In this document: in pieces, positions 30,701 through 38,690 of the stretch | How positions within the stretch are numbered: position 1 is the first letter of the stretch | Layout: each line of letters starts with the position of its first letter | NCBI GenBank assembly: GCA_035196065.1 | Contig: CP136575.1 | Coordinates: 2,148,769 to 2,212,768, forward strand | Reading direction: 5' to 3' | Source: Sphingobium sp. | GTDB lineage: Bacteria; Pseudomonadota; Alphaproteobacteria; Sphingomonadales; Sphingomonadaceae | Length of the DNA stretch: 64,000 nt | Translations under genes and position numbers: made by a program | Notes under the pieces: model-generated | Told to the model about the DNA's origin: nothing | Database searches by the model: none | What the model saw: the letters and a program-made list of their open reading frames with translations, nothing else

Positions 30701-31144
30701 CCCCGGCATGATGCCCGCCTCTTCCGGAAAACTGGCAAGAAGTGATTGGCAGAAACTGTGGATCGTCATGATCTGCAGGCCGCTGCCCGGCGCATCCAAT
30801 ATGTCGGCAAAGAGGCGCCGTGCATGATCGCGGTCATCGGGATCGGATGGCGCTCCAATTGCCTCCAATTCCCAAAACAGCTGATCATCGGGCATCATCA
30901 CCCATTTGGCGAGCTTGCGATTGATCCGCTCGGCCATTTCGGCGGCGGCTGCCTTGGTGAAGGTCAGGCAGAGGATCTCCTCAGGCTTCGCGCCTGACAG
31001 CAGCAGGCGGATCACCCGACCCGACAAGACCTGCGTTTTGCCAGAACCTGCCGACGCGCTCAGCCACACATTCGCATCCGGGACCACCGCCGATTTCTGT
31101 GCCGCGGTGAAGTGATCAATATTGGGCTTCTTTTCAGTTGCCAT
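27731..31144 (-). CDS. addA: Double-strand break repair helicase-nuclease AddA
   Basis: UvrD/RecB-type 3'-5' helicase with a C-terminal RecB-family nuclease, the catalytic subunit of AddAB, which processes broken ends for RecA. Walker A ASAGSGKT is at 30-37, helicase motif DDLINKAADLL and ILVDEAQDTNARQW are in the first half, TVHGAKGLQAPVVILADVT is motif V, and the nuclease motif IVDFKTSRRVPG lies near residue 1073. The 1137-residue protein is complete. The ATG at 31144 (MATEKKPNIDHFTAAQ) overlaps addB by 11 bases; an earlier in-frame start at 31186 is unlikely. Confidence 0.96.
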   Translation of the reverse strand: MATEKKPNIDHFTAAQKSAVVPDANVWLSASAGSGKTQVLSGRVIRLLLSGAKPEEILCLTFTKAAAAEMAERINRKLAKWVMMPDDQLFWELEAIGAPSDPDDRDHARRLFADILDAPGSGLQIMTIHSFCQSLLASFPEEAGIMPGFEPLDDRTKADLQKEVLAQIAQEADRSGDGFIPDSLRQLSMERGEDGAWSFLQRCAAVLPTMRELPEGQGLLTFVRANLGLDMEGNTDDLVASLLCDEVIDLASIRAVYELNVEWGTSRGRERANKIAQWLEMDPIGRGLAIDLIHNCWTKGDGEPMNATKGFTPGNDEYAFIALDLHLWTKALSEKVALARYADRLANALFAGKAFALRYEAAKRARGLVDFDDLINKAADLLTTNGMTEWVRYKLDRRIDHILVDEAQDTNARQWAIIESLSGDFFAGEGAKGEKPRTIFAVGDFKQAIYGFQGTDPARYREAGERYAMRLAEQERELSQLTLSRSFRSTQPILGLVNGVINTLGHARFGLMDYIDDHISEKPDIGSVELIEPILSAAANENDEGDSDEEKWLGPEKRELAAILAKRIKALVDERPILASGKPLTPGDIMVLFRKRTEVASLLVARLHTLNVPVSGIDRMQIGEQLAVQDLLSAIRFALQPQDDLSLACLLVSPLLGWTQQQLLDHGYRSERISMWQHLRRDESLADDLAPLHALLASADFTTPFEFIEQILSGPTRGREKFVARLGEQVLVPIEEFLNLAIEFEQSRSGTLQQFLDWFESNPGEIKRERLAGSNEVQIMTVHGAKGLQAPVVILADVTVDPEARGNRDPGTSLPIGDGLNLPLLRIDKDLRIGLLAEIEEEREAREMNEHYRLLYVALTRAEERLIMAGSLGAKQDAPKPDSWYCAVERALDAIGAHMIEDVSGYRSRLYRGALDNGAAARVGSTSNITPKRELPQWLIDAAAPEAQPPRPLAPSQLDDSDTGDKPAIAALRFAAERGKLIHGLIERFVADRRDRFEQDAAQWLLMRDTSRNHDHGEMIGQILKLVDDPRWISLFSADARAEVPIAALVGQTVVSGRIDRLVAVDREIRIVDFKTSRRVPGSAADVPLSELRQMAHYVAAVERIFPEHKVSAALLYTHAPAMIALNQNDLAPHRPV

Positions 31145-34106
31145 TATCGGCCTCGTTCCAACTGACGCTACCCAGCCATTCGTCAAGCCGCATCAACTGT
31201 TCATAATCCTTATACACGGCATAATCGGGTTTCAGCTTGGCCTTGAACGGCGCATTACCGGTGATCCACCGACCGATGGCGGCGCTCGCCTCTGCCTTGG
31301 CGAATTCGGTGAAGCTGGCCGTGTCAGGTTCACCCTCTTTGGGTTTTTTGGCCAAGGGCGAAGCTGTATAGCCGAAATCGCCATTTTGCTTTGCAAGCGA
31401 CCAATATTCGAAGCCCGCGACCTTCCCGGAAAGCCCTTTGACCGCGCCGGCTTCGACAAGCGCGCCGCTCAACCCAAGTTGCAAGGCATAGCCTGCGGCC
31501 ACCTTGTTTTTCGCAGGCGGGCTGCCCGTCTTATAATCGACGACCACCAATGTGCCATCCGACTGCCTATCTATGCGGTCGATACGGCCATGGACGCGGA
31601 TGCCCGCAATCTCGCCTTCGGCCCTCGATTCAAATGTTTCAATCTGCCGGCCCTCAGCGCTATTGGCGGCAACTTTTGCCGCAACCCAGCGCAAACCCGC
31701 AATGATGCGCGGCTGCCACAAGAGCCGAAGGGCAGGAGCAACGCTACTATCAGTGAGCGCGGCTTCAGCAAAGGCGACCAGACTGTCGGGATCGCGTTGC
31801 CCTGATTTCGTCCAATCCTCGATTATCTTGTGAACCAGCGTGCCCTTCCAAGCCGGATCAGGGGCTGCATCCACCGGCTTCAGCGCATCAAGCTTCAAGA
31901 TATTGCGCGCATAGAAGGCGTAAGGATCTGCCTTTAGCATATCCATTTGCGTGATCGAAATGGCAACCTTGCGTTGCTCCGCTAAGGGCAAAGGCTCGGG
32001 TCGCGCATGCGGCAAGACAGGCCGCACCGGGTGGTCCAGACGACGTGCCAAGTCCAGCGCCACTTCCTCATCTTGCAGGCCTTCGCCAAACAATGCCTGA
32101 ATACGAAGCAGAAAGCGCGAGGCTATGGACGGACCGGAACGGTCGCGCTTTGCCCGTGTCAGAACAACCTCCGGCGCACCCAATGCACTGCCAAGATCAT
32201 GCGCGGACAACCCGATATTGCGGTCCAACCCCGGCAAATCGAGTTGCCGTCGCAAATGCGGCGCCAGCCATGGGTCCGGCTGAGGCAATTGCGGCCATGT
32301 GCCCTCATTCAGCCCGGCGCAAATCAGCAGATCGGCCGATTGCAGACGGGCTTCAAGCAGGCCGAAAATGGATACACGCGGGTGGCGGCCATAAGCGGGC
32401 CGGATGGCAATGTCGGCGAGCATTGTCTCGAACAGGTCGGGCCAGGCTGTGACTTGCCCATCCGACAAAAGTTCCAGTTCCTGATCACCCAGCGCTTCGA
32501 CAAATTCGGCCAAGCGCCGTCCCGCTGCGCCTTTCCAGATCGTTCCATCCGTCAGCTTGTCTGCAAGACCTGTCACGGCATCAAGATGGGCGCGAAGGCT
32601 CCGCCGGCTGGCGTCGGCATAAGGGCGCATAATTGTTTCGGTTTCCGACCACCAAAGCGCCAAATCGGGTTCGGCGCGCTTGGCTGCAATATTGTCGGCT
32701 ATGATCCGGGCAATTGCATCAATACCCGCCAGCAATTGCGGTCCGCGCAGCAACAAATCGAGCGCACGCACCCGATCCAGCCATGCAAGACGTGCCTCGC
32801 CTGCCCTGACCAGCGGATGTTTGAGAACAGACAATAATATGACCGGCGCGAATTGTCCGGCAAGCATTTGCGATACCGTCAAGAAAAGGGCGCCAACAGG
32901 CTCCTGCGCCAATGGACGTCCTGCGCTATCATCGGCCTCAATGTTCCATCGCTTCAGCTGGGCGGCGACCCGTGATGCGATCTCGCGATCGGGTGTGACC
33001 AGTGCAACGCGTTTGCCTTCTGCCTCAACCGACTGGCGGATCAGAACCGAAATGGCGCGCGCTTCTTCGGCGCTGTCTTCGGCTTCAAGCAAGCGGACAT
33101 TGTCGATCGTCCGGCGCGCACGTGAAAGGTTCCGCCATGCGACCGTTTGTTGGGGCAGGCAGAAGATATCCTGCATAGCTTGCGCAGTTTTGGGCGGCAT
33201 TTTGCTGAATAAATCAACCTCGCTTCGATCAATCCCCATGCGATGCAGCAACAATTTGAGATGATATTGCGGATGGGTTTCCCGATGCGGCGCGCGGGGC
33301 GTATCGCCCGTCTGATCCGTTGGCTTCGCGAGATCACCAAGTGCTTCCCAATCATTGGCATCCAACTGCAAATCCACATGCGGCAGCAATACCAACCCAT
33401 TGGGCAGCCGGGCAATCTGGCCGAGCAGAGATGCAATTGCAGGGGCCGCCGTGGTAATGCCCGCGGCAATGACTGGCGTCGTTGGCGGACACGCCTTCAA
33501 TCGCGCAGACAGACGATATAGCAAGGCATTGCGCCGCGCGGCGGGGGCCATCAATCCCTTAGCGGCCAGCCAGCTTTCACTTTCGCGACACAGCGATTTC
33601 AACGATCCATAAGCGGTCGACCAATGGGCAGCGAGGTCTGCATTGCCATGATCGAAATCCACATCGGCAAGCGATTTTTCTTCTACATCCAATGTATCCA
33701 GTGTCTGGACCAGCTGCTTTGCCAGATGCAGCGCCTCGGTCGCGCTGGCATCGCTTCGGTGCCGACGGACACATCCGGCCAGATGCAAAAGCCGCTGCAT
33801 GTCATCGACGGCAGGAAGCGGGGGCGCATCGTCGAAAGCCAGCGGATCGAGCAATGGCCCCAATTTTTCGTCCAGCGCCAGATCGCCTATCGCCGCCATC
33901 CGCGGCAGCACCAAACCGGTCTCGGCCGAGCGCACAAAGGCAGATGTTAGCGCCGATACCGCTCGATTGTTTGGAAGCAGGATGAGGACATCTGCCATGC
34001 CCAACAGATCGCCGCGATAGCGGTCAACCAGCCAGTTGGACAATGCCGTCGAAAGATCTGTCCCGACCGGGACGGTTTGTACCCGAGTTCGGATTGCGTC
34101 AGCCAT
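31134..34106 (-). CDS. addB: Double-strand break repair protein AddB
   Basis: Partner nuclease subunit of AddAB, alphaproteobacterial type, 990 residues. The N-terminal region has the degenerate helicase segment VLILLPNNRAVSAL. The C-terminal RecB-like nuclease shows GRIDRIDRQSDGTLVVVDYKTG near residue 845-865. The Cys residues that hold an iron-sulfur cluster in Bacillus AddB are not present in the last ~170 residues, so this form probably lacks the cluster. It overlaps murU by 8 bases and addA by 11, all one operon. Confidence 0.95.
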   Translation of the reverse strand: MADAIRTRVQTVPVGTDLSTALSNWLVDRYRGDLLGMADVLILLPNNRAVSALTSAFVRSAETGLVLPRMAAIGDLALDEKLGPLLDPLAFDDAPPLPAVDDMQRLLHLAGCVRRHRSDASATEALHLAKQLVQTLDTLDVEEKSLADVDFDHGNADLAAHWSTAYGSLKSLCRESESWLAAKGLMAPAARRNALLYRLSARLKACPPTTPVIAAGITTAAPAIASLLGQIARLPNGLVLLPHVDLQLDANDWEALGDLAKPTDQTGDTPRAPHRETHPQYHLKLLLHRMGIDRSEVDLFSKMPPKTAQAMQDIFCLPQQTVAWRNLSRARRTIDNVRLLEAEDSAEEARAISVLIRQSVEAEGKRVALVTPDREIASRVAAQLKRWNIEADDSAGRPLAQEPVGALFLTVSQMLAGQFAPVILLSVLKHPLVRAGEARLAWLDRVRALDLLLRGPQLLAGIDAIARIIADNIAAKRAEPDLALWWSETETIMRPYADASRRSLRAHLDAVTGLADKLTDGTIWKGAAGRRLAEFVEALGDQELELLSDGQVTAWPDLFETMLADIAIRPAYGRHPRVSIFGLLEARLQSADLLICAGLNEGTWPQLPQPDPWLAPHLRRQLDLPGLDRNIGLSAHDLGSALGAPEVVLTRAKRDRSGPSIASRFLLRIQALFGEGLQDEEVALDLARRLDHPVRPVLPHARPEPLPLAEQRKVAISITQMDMLKADPYAFYARNILKLDALKPVDAAPDPAWKGTLVHKIIEDWTKSGQRDPDSLVAFAEAALTDSSVAPALRLLWQPRIIAGLRWVAAKVAANSAEGRQIETFESRAEGEIAGIRVHGRIDRIDRQSDGTLVVVDYKTGSPPAKNKVAAGYALQLGLSGALVEAGAVKGLSGKVAGFEYWSLAKQNGDFGYTASPLAKKPKEGEPDTASFTEFAKAEASAAIGRWITGNAPFKAKLKPDYAVYKDYEQLMRLDEWLGSVSWNEADNGN

Positions 34107-34818
34107 TTACCGTCAATGCCGCCTCGGTCGGCGCTATCGCTTGCGGTGATCCGATGTCGAACCAGTCGCCCTGATGGACGATGCCATATAGTCGCCCTTC
34201 GGCAATCGCCCGATCCCAAAGCTTGTTCGTTGAAAAAGGCCCTTGCGGCGCATCGCGCAAAAGGCGGTGGCTCAACAATTGATTGCCGGTAAACACAAAA
34301 TCCGCCTCTGGATTATCGCCGCGGCGAACAAGCCGTTGCGACCCATCCAGATTGAAATCACCCTTTCCAGAATGGCAAAAGGCGCGGTCTTTTGGAACGA
34401 GCAGAAGAAGACCATCCATCCGCGCATCATCCCAAGCCTTGGCCAGACTGACAAGAGCGTCTTCCGCGCCCTCCTCGGTCCAGATCGCATCGCTGTTGAT
34501 GCAGTAAAAGGGATCAGCTGCGATCTTGGGTGCAGCCTTCACAAGCCCGCCACCGGTTTCGAGCAATAGATCACGCTCATCAGAAATAAGGATATCCAGA
34601 TCTTGCGCATGCGCGGCCATATGCGCCTCTATCTGATCGGGCAGATAGTGGACGTTGACGACGGCCTTTGTCACCCCTGCCCGGCGCGCCTTGTCAAGCA
34701 CATGGTCCAGCAGGGCCTTCCCCGCCACCTTGACCAGCGGTTTCGGACAATTTTCGGTCAGTGGGCGCATCCGCGTGCCAAGACCCGCCGCCATCACCAT
34801 GGCCGTATCGACGATCAT
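34099..34818 (-). CDS. murU: N-acetylmuramate-1-phosphate uridylyltransferase MurU
   Basis: Nucleotidyltransferase of 239 residues that makes UDP-MurNAc from MurNAc-1-phosphate in peptidoglycan recycling, bypassing MurA. The signature AAGLGTRMRPLT is at residues 10-21, followed by CPKPLVKVAGKALLDH. INSDAIW holds the metal-binding Asp and WFDIGSPQAI is the C-terminal family block. It overlaps amgK, the kinase that supplies the sugar phosphate, by 4 bases, which supports MurU over other sugar nucleotidyltransferases. Confidence 0.93.
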   Translation of the reverse strand: MIVDTAMVMAAGLGTRMRPLTENCPKPLVKVAGKALLDHVLDKARRAGVTKAVVNVHYLPDQIEAHMAAHAQDLDILISDERDLLLETGGGLVKAAPKIAADPFYCINSDAIWTEEGAEDALVSLAKAWDDARMDGLLLLVPKDRAFCHSGKGDFNLDGSQRLVRRGDNPEADFVFTGNQLLSHRLLRDAPQGPFSTNKLWDRAIAEGRLYGIVHQGDWFDIGSPQAIAPTEAALTVNG

Positions 34819-35798
34819 GCAACGCGATCCAGCGGCGACGATGCCCTGATTTCTTGCGGGATAGTGCGATCAAACCAGTCGCGCAGCTTCACCAGGCCGG
34901 GATGGGCGAGATCGCGTTCCAATAGCCCCCACATGCGCGGTAGGAAGGACAGATAGCGTTCCTTGCCATCGCGCTTCCACAAGCGCGTGAATATGCCGAT
35001 AATCTTGGCATTACGCTGCGCACCGAGCAACGCATAATGCAGATCGAAATCGGCGGACACGGTCGCTTCGCATCGATAATGCTCGAGCATCGCCGCCTCA
35101 AGCTCGGGCGAAACATCACGCCGCGCATCCTGCAGAATAGACACCAGATCATAGGCTGGATGTCCGGCAAGCGCGTCCTGAAAATCGATCAATCCCTGTT
35201 CGCCATCAGACAGCAGCATGATATTTTCGGCATGGTAATCGCGCAGCACCGTCACCTGCTGCCATTTGCTATCGCACAAGGGCAGCAGCGCTTCCCGCCA
35301 CATCGCTTCATATTCTGCAACGTCAGTTGCGATCCCCATGGCCGGTAAATACCATTCGGCCAGCAATGCCGTTTCACGCAGATAAACCGCGGCATCATAA
35401 GCGGCCAGTTGTGCAACAGGCGCCTTCGCCAATCGAACCAGCGTATCGACCGCATGGGTATAGATCGCCACTTCGTCTTCCGGATGGGCGTCGATATGCT
35501 CACGCATGCGGTCGTCACCAAAATCCTCGATCAGTATCAAACCACGCGCAAGGTCTTCGGCCAATATCTGCGGCGCACGAAACCCGGCACCACAGAGATA
35601 TTTTGCCACATGCAGAAAGGGCCGCGGATCTTCATGCGGGGGGGGCGCATCCATCAACATTGCCGTTGCACCATTTTCCGCGCGAATGCGGAAATAGCGA
35701 CGGAAAGACGCATCGCCCGCCAATGGTTCGATCGCGGCATCGCCCCATGCTGCAGCTTCAAGAAACGGCTTCACCCCTTCAGGCAATCTCACGGTCAA
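34815..35798 (-). CDS. amgK: N-acetylmuramate/N-acetylglucosamine anomeric kinase AmgK
   Basis: Aminoglycoside-phosphotransferase-fold kinase of 327 residues that phosphorylates MurNAc (and GlcNAc) at C1. The catalytic loop is RDYHAENIML, with Asp187, His189 and Asn192, followed by the metal-binding Asp in LIDFQDA. LAGDASFRRYFRI is the nucleotide-loop block. Directly followed by murU, it forms the cell-wall recycling pair known to give intrinsic fosfomycin tolerance. A G8 tract at 35638-35645 lies in the coding region, but the frame is intact. Confidence 0.92.
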   Translation of the reverse strand: MTVRLPEGVKPFLEAAAWGDAAIEPLAGDASFRRYFRIRAENGATAMLMDAPPPHEDPRPFLHVAKYLCGAGFRAPQILAEDLARGLILIEDFGDDRMREHIDAHPEDEVAIYTHAVDTLVRLAKAPVAQLAAYDAAVYLRETALLAEWYLPAMGIATDVAEYEAMWREALLPLCDSKWQQVTVLRDYHAENIMLLSDGEQGLIDFQDALAGHPAYDLVSILQDARRDVSPELEAAMLEHYRCEATVSADFDLHYALLGAQRNAKIIGIFTRLWKRDGKERYLSFLPRMWGLLERDLAHPGLVKLRDWFDRTIPQEIRASSPLDRVA

Positions 35799-35800
35799 CT

Positions 35801-36217
35801 CTACTTCCTCTTGTCTTTGATAGTCACCTGCCGCGCCCCGCCCGCCAGAGGCAGGATCTCGATTGCCAGATCAGGCTGCAACAGTTGCGCTCCGCCCTTT
35901 TCCGGCCATTCGACCAGCAACACTGCCCGATCGTCATCAAACAAGCCGAGTTCGTATAGATCCTCGGGATCATCTAGCCGATAAAGATCGGCGTGAACAA
36001 CGGGGATGCGCATTCCGGCTTCATCATATTGGTGGATAATCGCAAAGGTCGGGCTGGACACATCACCTTCAAATCCAACTGCAGAGATGATCGCCTTGGC
36101 CAGCACGGTTTTTCCTGCGCCAAGCGTGCCCGACAGCGTGACAAGATCGCCCGCTCGCAGGCCATCGGCAATCTGCACGCCAAGGCGATGCATTGCTTCT
36201 TCGTCGGCAATGATCAT
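35801..36217 (-). CDS. tsaE: tRNA threonylcarbamoyladenosine synthesis ATPase TsaE
   Basis: Small P-loop ATPase of 138 residues, needed with TsaB and TsaD to put threonylcarbamoyl on A37 of ANN-decoding tRNAs. Walker A GTLGAGKT is at residues 30-37. The DVSSPTFAIIHQY and HADLYRLDDPEDLYELGL blocks are family signatures, and LVEWPEKG follows. It overlaps divL by four bases and ends 2 bases before amgK, so it is inside the long minus-strand operon. It is unrelated in function to its neighbours. Confidence 0.95.
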   Translation of the reverse strand: MIIADEEAMHRLGVQIADGLRAGDLVTLSGTLGAGKTVLAKAIISAVGFEGDVSSPTFAIIHQYDEAGMRIPVVHADLYRLDDPEDLYELGLFDDDRAVLLVEWPEKGGAQLLQPDLAIEILPLAGGARQVTIKDKRK

Positions 36218-38571
36218 GCAGACGGCGCCGTTCTGGGAAGGCGCACTGCAACGGTGGTTCCTTCGCCGGGACGGGATTCAATTTCAAATTGGCCGCCATG
36301 CAGTTCAACCAGCTTTCGCGCCAATGGCAGGCCAAGCCCCCTGCCGCTGGTCGCCGGTTCGGCACCCCCGCCCTTAAAATCATCAAGGACCCGCGCCTGT
36401 TTCTTCATGTCCATTCCGGGGCCATTATCCGAAACAACAATCGTCACCCCGCTGCGGTCACCCGCCGCATGAAGAAGGACGCGCACGCCTTCTCCGCCAT
36501 AAGACAAGGCGTTCCCGACCACTGCATCAAGCACCTGCTTCAACCGCCCGACGTCACCCTGCACAATGCCTGCATTAGGCTTTACATCAATAACCAGCGA
36601 TGCCTTGCGCGACCGGGCGAGTTCTGCAGCGCTTGCTTCAACATTCGTGACAAGATCTGCAACCGATACCGGCTTGCGCGCAACGGGAAGCGCGCCCGCC
36701 TCGCCTTGCGTATAATCCAAAACGGCATTGATTTGCTGAGTCAGCCGTTCAGCCGATTTAGAGATAGCCTCTACATATTCCTTGGCCTGCGGCGGCAATT
36801 CGCCAGCAACACCTTGCTGCAAAAGATCCGCAAATCCGCCAATCGAAGTCAGCGGCGTGCGGAATTCATAGCTCATATTCGCAAGGAATTTGCCCTTGAT
36901 TCTGTCCGCCTCAGACAATGCAGAATTGCGTTCGCGCAAAGCCTGCTCGATCTGCACACTGTCGGTCACGTCCAGCATGGCGAACAGCGCGTTGCCATCG
37001 GGCAACGGCACGGTGGAAAGCTGGAAAATCCGACCATCGGCAAAACCAATCCGGCTTCGGCGGGGTTGCCGATTGGAGATCGTCATTTGCAGCAATTCTC
37101 GCAATATCGAGATATGGGCCGGCTGTTTTAACTCGCCCGCGAGTTGGGGCAGAAGTTCATCAAAACGCGGATGCTTGGCGAGCACCTCTTCCTCAAGCTT
37201 CCATGTTTCGGCGAACAGCCGGTTCCAGATGGTCAGCTTGCCATCGCTGGCGAACACGGCGACGGTTTCAAAAAGATTGTCGAATGTGGCCGTACGCACC
37301 CGTAGAAGCGTGTCGCGTGCACTGGCCAATTGTGCCTGCTCGGTGCGATCCTCGAAAATCAGCAGCAGGCCGCCATCCGGCGTCGGCTGCGCGACGAGCC
37401 GCAGGTGCGTGCCGTCGGGAAGCAACCAATTCTCTTCAACCGGCGCGGCCATATAGAACCAATGCTCACGCTCCAACTTCCATTCAGGAAAATCGCGCAC
37501 TTCGGGCATTTTGCCATTGTCGCGCATCCTGTCGAGGACGCGGGTGAATTCAGGCGTTTCGGCGAGCCATTCATCGCGAAAGGCAAATATCCGCTGAAAT
37601 GGCAGATTGGCAAAGACCAACGCCTTTCCAGCTCCAAACTGGGCAACGCCTGCCGACATTTTATCGAGCAGGTTGCGCTGCGCCTCGGCCTGGCGGCGGT
37701 TGGTGGCCAGCGCATCATTCAATTCCTGAACATCGATCGCGATGCCGCCAATGCCGATCTCACCCATCGGGATATCGAAGGTGCGGAACTGGCGGCGCTG
37801 CCCCTTGACCGTGGTTGCAACCAGTCGTTCGATCGCGCCCCCGCTTTCATTCGCCCGTGCGGCTACGGCCATCGGATGCTCTGCGCCAAGCCCCTCAATC
37901 AGTTCGACGCCTTCATCAACAACATTATCCGCATTCGCCGCGCCAACGGCGTCGGCATAGGCCTTATTGACGAAGGTCAGATGAAGGTCGCTGCCACGAT
38001 GCCACATCGGAAGCGGCGAGGCTTCGATCAGGCCTGCCAATGCCTCAAATGCGTTACGCGCCGAACGCGATTCCCCCTCAAGCTTTTCGAGATCAAGCAC
38101 GATCTCGGTAAGATCATACAGCCAGAGGACGGCGGCCCCTTGCGGATAGATTTGCGCATCGGCCGTGTCGATCCGCGCCATCAGCCGACGATTGGAGTCC
38201 GGAAGCGCCAACCGTCTGACCCGCGTCTGCCCTGTTCGCTGGGCCGCACGAACATCCTCCTGCAACCCCTGCCAGTCAGCCGCAACGTCGCCGATGGACA
38301 GTTGAGTCGTGAGTTCGGATATCGATGAGAGCCGATCGACACCGATCATTTTCCAGAACCTGTCGGATGCCTCAATCGCGCCGTCATTGCGGATCACAGC
38401 CGGAAGCGACGGCGATGTTTCAATCAGTCGCACGAGCCGGCGCGAATTGTTGATCATCGCTTCGGCCTTGCGGCGCACGGCAAGGCCTTGCCAAACCGCC
38501 CAACCGGCGGCGATCAGCCAGACACCCAGCAGCAGCCCGACCAAAGCGGGAACCAGGCCATGGCCTGCCAT
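36214..38571 (-). CDS. divL: DivL-type sensor pseudo-histidine kinase
   Basis: A 785-residue membrane-anchored PAS kinase-like protein. One transmembrane segment (~residues 6-27) is followed by about four PAS-like domains, a dimerisation helix, and an ATP-binding HATPase domain with SDNGPGMD and GRGLGLPLARKLVELHGG. The phospho-acceptor box reads MSYEFRTPL, with Tyr568 where His is expected. The same substitution (Tyr550 in a 769-residue protein) defines DivL of Caulobacter, which controls the CckA/CtrA cell-cycle relay. The ATG at 38571 gives the membrane helix at the very start; the frame is open to 38652. Confidence 0.85.
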   Translation of the reverse strand: MAGHGLVPALVGLLLGVWLIAAGWAVWQGLAVRRKAEAMINNSRRLVRLIETSPSLPAVIRNDGAIEASDRFWKMIGVDRLSSISELTTQLSIGDVAADWQGLQEDVRAAQRTGQTRVRRLALPDSNRRLMARIDTADAQIYPQGAAVLWLYDLTEIVLDLEKLEGESRSARNAFEALAGLIEASPLPMWHRGSDLHLTFVNKAYADAVGAANADNVVDEGVELIEGLGAEHPMAVAARANESGGAIERLVATTVKGQRRQFRTFDIPMGEIGIGGIAIDVQELNDALATNRRQAEAQRNLLDKMSAGVAQFGAGKALVFANLPFQRIFAFRDEWLAETPEFTRVLDRMRDNGKMPEVRDFPEWKLEREHWFYMAAPVEENWLLPDGTHLRLVAQPTPDGGLLLIFEDRTEQAQLASARDTLLRVRTATFDNLFETVAVFASDGKLTIWNRLFAETWKLEEEVLAKHPRFDELLPQLAGELKQPAHISILRELLQMTISNRQPRRSRIGFADGRIFQLSTVPLPDGNALFAMLDVTDSVQIEQALRERNSALSEADRIKGKFLANMSYEFRTPLTSIGGFADLLQQGVAGELPPQAKEYVEAISKSAERLTQQINAVLDYTQGEAGALPVARKPVSVADLVTNVEASAAELARSRKASLVIDVKPNAGIVQGDVGRLKQVLDAVVGNALSYGGEGVRVLLHAAGDRSGVTIVVSDNGPGMDMKKQARVLDDFKGGGAEPATSGRGLGLPLARKLVELHGGQFEIESRPGEGTTVAVRLPRTAPSA

Positions 38572-38637
38572 CACCTTATCACCGCTTGCATTTGTGCCAT
38601 GAAAATTGCGGTGCAACGAAAGGCCGTCGGAAGCAAC

Positions 38638-38663
38638 AAAAAAGGCCCGCACATGGCGGGCCC
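38638..38663 (-). terminator. Rho-independent terminator after ahcY
   Basis: Read on the minus strand, GGCCCGC (38662-38656 side) pairs with GCGGGCC (38650-38644) around a 5-base loop, followed by a run of six T (38643-38638). It starts 28 bases after the ahcY stop and separates ahcY from divL, which must have its own promoter in the remaining ~65 bases. Confidence 0.85.
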
Positions 38664-38690
38664 TTCTTTGCGTTTCCTGTTACCGACCGA

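Noticed and set aside
35638-35645. G8 tract in amgK as a phase-variation site
   Set aside because: A single mononucleotide run of eight in GC-rich coding DNA; the frame is intact. A similar C8 in leuA (59016-59023) shows it is not special.
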